Source: Alphaproteobacteria bacterium (GTDB lineage: Bacteria > Pseudomonadota > Alphaproteobacteria > ATCC43930 > CGMCC-115725). Taken from it: a stretch of DNA of 7,051 bases. A program made the position numbers and the translations under genes. Below, one piece after another: positions 5,541 through 7,051 of this stretch; position 1 is the stretch's first letter; each line of letters starts with the position of its first letter. The DNA is taken from contig JASHUO010000909.1 of NCBI GenBank assembly GCA_030039975.1, positions 1 through 7,051 of the forward strand, in the 5' to 3' direction. The notes under the pieces are model-generated. The model searched no databases and was not told the DNA's origin. It saw only the letters and a list, made by a program, of their open reading frames with translations.

Positions 5541-6791
5541 TCAATCCAGCGGCGCCGTGCGCAGCTCATTGGCCTGGCGCGCCGATATCGGCGTGCCCCG
5601 GTTGCCCCAGGCGGAGCGAATATAGGTCACCACCGCCGCCACCTCGTCGTCGGACAGCGTCTGCGCGAAGGGCGGCATGCCATAGGGCTCCGGGTTGCCT
5701 TCCGTCCCGGGCGGGAACCCGCCATTCAGGACCATGCGGATCGGGTTCACCGCCGATGCCATCTGGATCGACGGATTGCCCGCCAGCGGCGGGTAATCCG
5801 GCGGCATGCCGCTTCCATCCTTCATGTGGCAGCTCGCGCAGTGCTTGTCATAGACGTCCTCCCCGAAACGGACGAGCAGGCTGCTTTCGGGCGGTGGAAC
5901 CGTGGAGATTTCGGCGGCGGGTGGACTGCCCGCGGCGAGGCTCTTGAGATAGATCGCCATGGCACGCACATCGGCATCGTTCAGATATTGCAAGCTGTCG
6001 AAGACCACCTCCGCCATCGGCCCGTAGACCGCGCCGCGATGCGAGACGCCGTCGCGGAGCAGCTCGACGATCTCCGGGATGCTCCATTCGCCAAGGCCGG
6101 CCTCCTTGTTCGAGGTGAGCGAGGGAGCGTACCAGTTCTGCATCGGGATGAGTCCGCCTTCGAACGCCTGCGATTCCGAACTGCCGCCGAGCGCGTTGAT
6201 CGGCGTGTGGCACATCGCGCAGTGGCCGAGGCCTTCGACAAGATAGGCGCCGCGGTTCCACTCCGCCGACATCGCCGGATTGGGCTGATACTGGCCTTCG
6301 CTAAAGAACAGCGTCCGCCAGCCCAGGATGAGTTGGCGGTTGTTGTAGGGAAAGCGGAGATCGTCGGCGCGGTTCGGCTGGTGCACCGCCGGCACGGAAC
6401 GCAGATAGGCGAAGATCGCGTCGGAATCCTCGCGTGTGACTTTGGTATAGGACCCGAACGGCATGGCCGGATACATCAGGCCGCCATCGGGAAAGCGGCC
6501 GGTATGCAGGGCGGCGTAGAACTGGTCGGCATTCCAGGTGCCGATACCGGTGTCGCGGTCGGGCGTGATGTTGGTCGAATAGAGCGTGCCGAACGGGGTC
6601 GGCATCGCCAGGCCGCCGGCGAAGAGAGCGTCGCCGGGGTTGGTGTGGCAGGCGATGCAGTCGCCGGCGCGGGCGAGGTATTCGCCTTTGGCGATGAGAG
6701 TCTGGTCATCGGCGCGCGCCGCTTGGGGTTGGCCGGCAACCAGCCACGAGGCGAGAAGCAGGGGGAGCCAAAGCGCCCGACGGATCTGCAC
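5541..6791 (-). CDS. triheme cytochrome c, alcohol dehydrogenase cytochrome subunit (AdhB) type
   Basis: An exported electron carrier of 416 residues from the chosen start. Residues 1-27 form a signal peptide (RR, hydrophobic LWLPLLLASWLVAG, cleavage after ARA). Three cytochrome c domains follow with CIACH (45-49), CAMCH (191-195) and CASCH (318-322); likely axial ligands are Met110 (YPAMPF), Met259 (YGPMAEVV) and Met372 (YGMPPF). Motifs such as SDAIFAYLRSVP, RGAYLVEGLGHCAMCHTP and AIYLKSLA are those of the cytochrome subunit of membrane alcohol, gluconate and related dehydrogenases, which relays electrons from a dehydrogenase to ubiquinone or an oxidase. No dehydrogenase is seen here; the gene leads directly into the oxidase genes. 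The start chosen is a GTG at 6789-6791, six bases after GAGG (6798-6801). A GTG at 6801-6803 that overlaps the preceding stop (GTGA) is the alternative and adds four residues. Family certain, partner unknown. Confidence 0.93.
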   Translation of the reverse strand: MQIRRALWLPLLLASWLVAGQPQAARADDQTLIAKGEYLARAGDCIACHTNPGDALFAGGLAMPTPFGTLYSTNITPDRDTGIGTWNADQFYAALHTGRFPDGGLMYPAMPFGSYTKVTREDSDAIFAYLRSVPAVHQPNRADDLRFPYNNRQLILGWRTLFFSEGQYQPNPAMSAEWNRGAYLVEGLGHCAMCHTPINALGGSSESQAFEGGLIPMQNWYAPSLTSNKEAGLGEWSIPEIVELLRDGVSHRGAVYGPMAEVVFDSLQYLNDADVRAMAIYLKSLAAGSPPAAEISTVPPPESSLLVRFGEDVYDKHCASCHMKDGSGMPPDYPPLAGNPSIQMASAVNPIRMVLNGGFPPGTEGNPEPYGMPPFAQTLSDDEVAAVVTYIRSAWGNRGTPISARQANELRTAPLD

Positions 6792-6799
6792 CGCGCCCC

Positions 6800-7051
6800 T
6801 CACTGTGGTTCGCTGCCGCAGGGGAGCGGCGTCGACAACGTGCCGCGCGGCACCGGTGACGGGTCGGCTGGCACCGGTTGCGAGGCGAGCCACTGGGCGA
6901 CGGCGGTCACGTCGCTCTCGGTCAGGCTCGCTGCGACCAGCTGCATGCAGTCAGGGGCCTTGGCCGTCCGCGTACCGTAGCGAAAGGCGCCGAGCTGCGC
7001 GCTGATATAGCTGGCGCGCAGACCCACCAGGCCGGGTATCGCCGGCTCCAT
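6800..7051 (-). CDS. class I cytochrome c, C-terminal 83 residues (partial)
   Basis: The end of a minus-strand gene cut by the right edge. The visible part reads IPGLVGLRASYISAQLGAFR, then YGTRTAKAPDCMQLVAASL, DVTAVAQWLASQPVP and a Pro/Ser-rich tail. This is the C-terminal half of a cytochrome c domain of the c4 or c-552 kind: PGLxGL, Y-x-x-x-Q-L, G-x-R, a Met (residue 36 of the visible part, in DCMQ) in the place of the distal haem ligand, and a final packing helix ending in WL. The haem-binding CxxCH would lie beyond 7051, so it is not seen, and the Met encoded at 7049-7051 is probably internal. Its stop at 6800-6802 touches the start region of the triheme cytochrome gene, so the two are co-transcribed. 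It is probably a periplasmic donor in the same oxidase system. Confidence 0.8.
   Translation of the reverse strand: MEPAIPGLVGLRASYISAQLGAFRYGTRTAKAPDCMQLVAASLTESDVTAVAQWLASQPVPADPSPVPRGTLSTPLPCGSEPQ

Noticed and set aside
5397..6980. Long open frame on the plus strand opposite the triheme cytochrome
   Set aside because: It spans several real minus-strand genes and shows no recognisable domain, whereas the opposite strand has three CxxCH motifs and a signal peptide.

Overview
The window looks like chromosomal DNA from a GC-rich alphaproteobacterium, perhaps a Hyphomicrobiales relative. This rests on base composition, on an MHYT-domain histidine kinase whose dimerisation domain resembles the alphaproteobacterial PleC/DivJ/PdhS family, and on a CtrA-type TTAA-N7-TTAA box. 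The genus cannot be fixed from the sequence alone.

Layout. Positions 1-426 hold two minus-strand genes: the start of a VOC/glyoxalase-like protein, cut by the left edge, and upstream of it a 68-residue putative lipoprotein. A 259-base divergent intergenic region (427-685) separates these from a plus-strand MHYT sensor histidine kinase (686-2281). The AT-rich end of this region, next to the kinase start, carries the CtrA-like box, a possible promoter and a second pair of direct repeats. From 2337 to the right edge all genes are on the minus strand and tightly packed as one respiratory operon. In transcription order these are: a truncated class I cytochrome c, a triheme AdhB-type cytochrome c, a small one-helix protein (probable oxidase subunit IIa), a CuA subunit II, a ba3-type (B-family) haem-copper oxidase subunit I, and a membrane-anchored diheme cytochrome c. 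Junctions are overlaps of 4 to 11 bases or gaps of a few bases. The operon promoter lies beyond position 7051.

How the parts work together. The operon encodes a terminal oxidase and its likely electron wiring. The periplasmic or membrane-tethered cytochromes should pass electrons to CuA of subunit II, then to the low-spin haem and the haem/CuB site of subunit I, where O2 is reduced to water with proton pumping. The triheme protein belongs to a family that normally serves a membrane-bound alcohol or aldehyde dehydrogenase. No dehydrogenase is visible here, so the donor is either upstream of the window or elsewhere. The histidine kinase ends 55 bases from the end of the operon and converges on it. 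Its MHYT sensor domain has been proposed in the literature to bind metal and sense gases, which would fit an oxidase neighbour, but the sequence shows no direct regulatory link.

I did not find a clearly new biological system. The points most worth a second look are the CtrA-type box in front of a kinase that itself resembles the CtrA-pathway kinases, and the ba3 oxidase operon carrying three multi-purpose cytochromes without a dehydrogenase.
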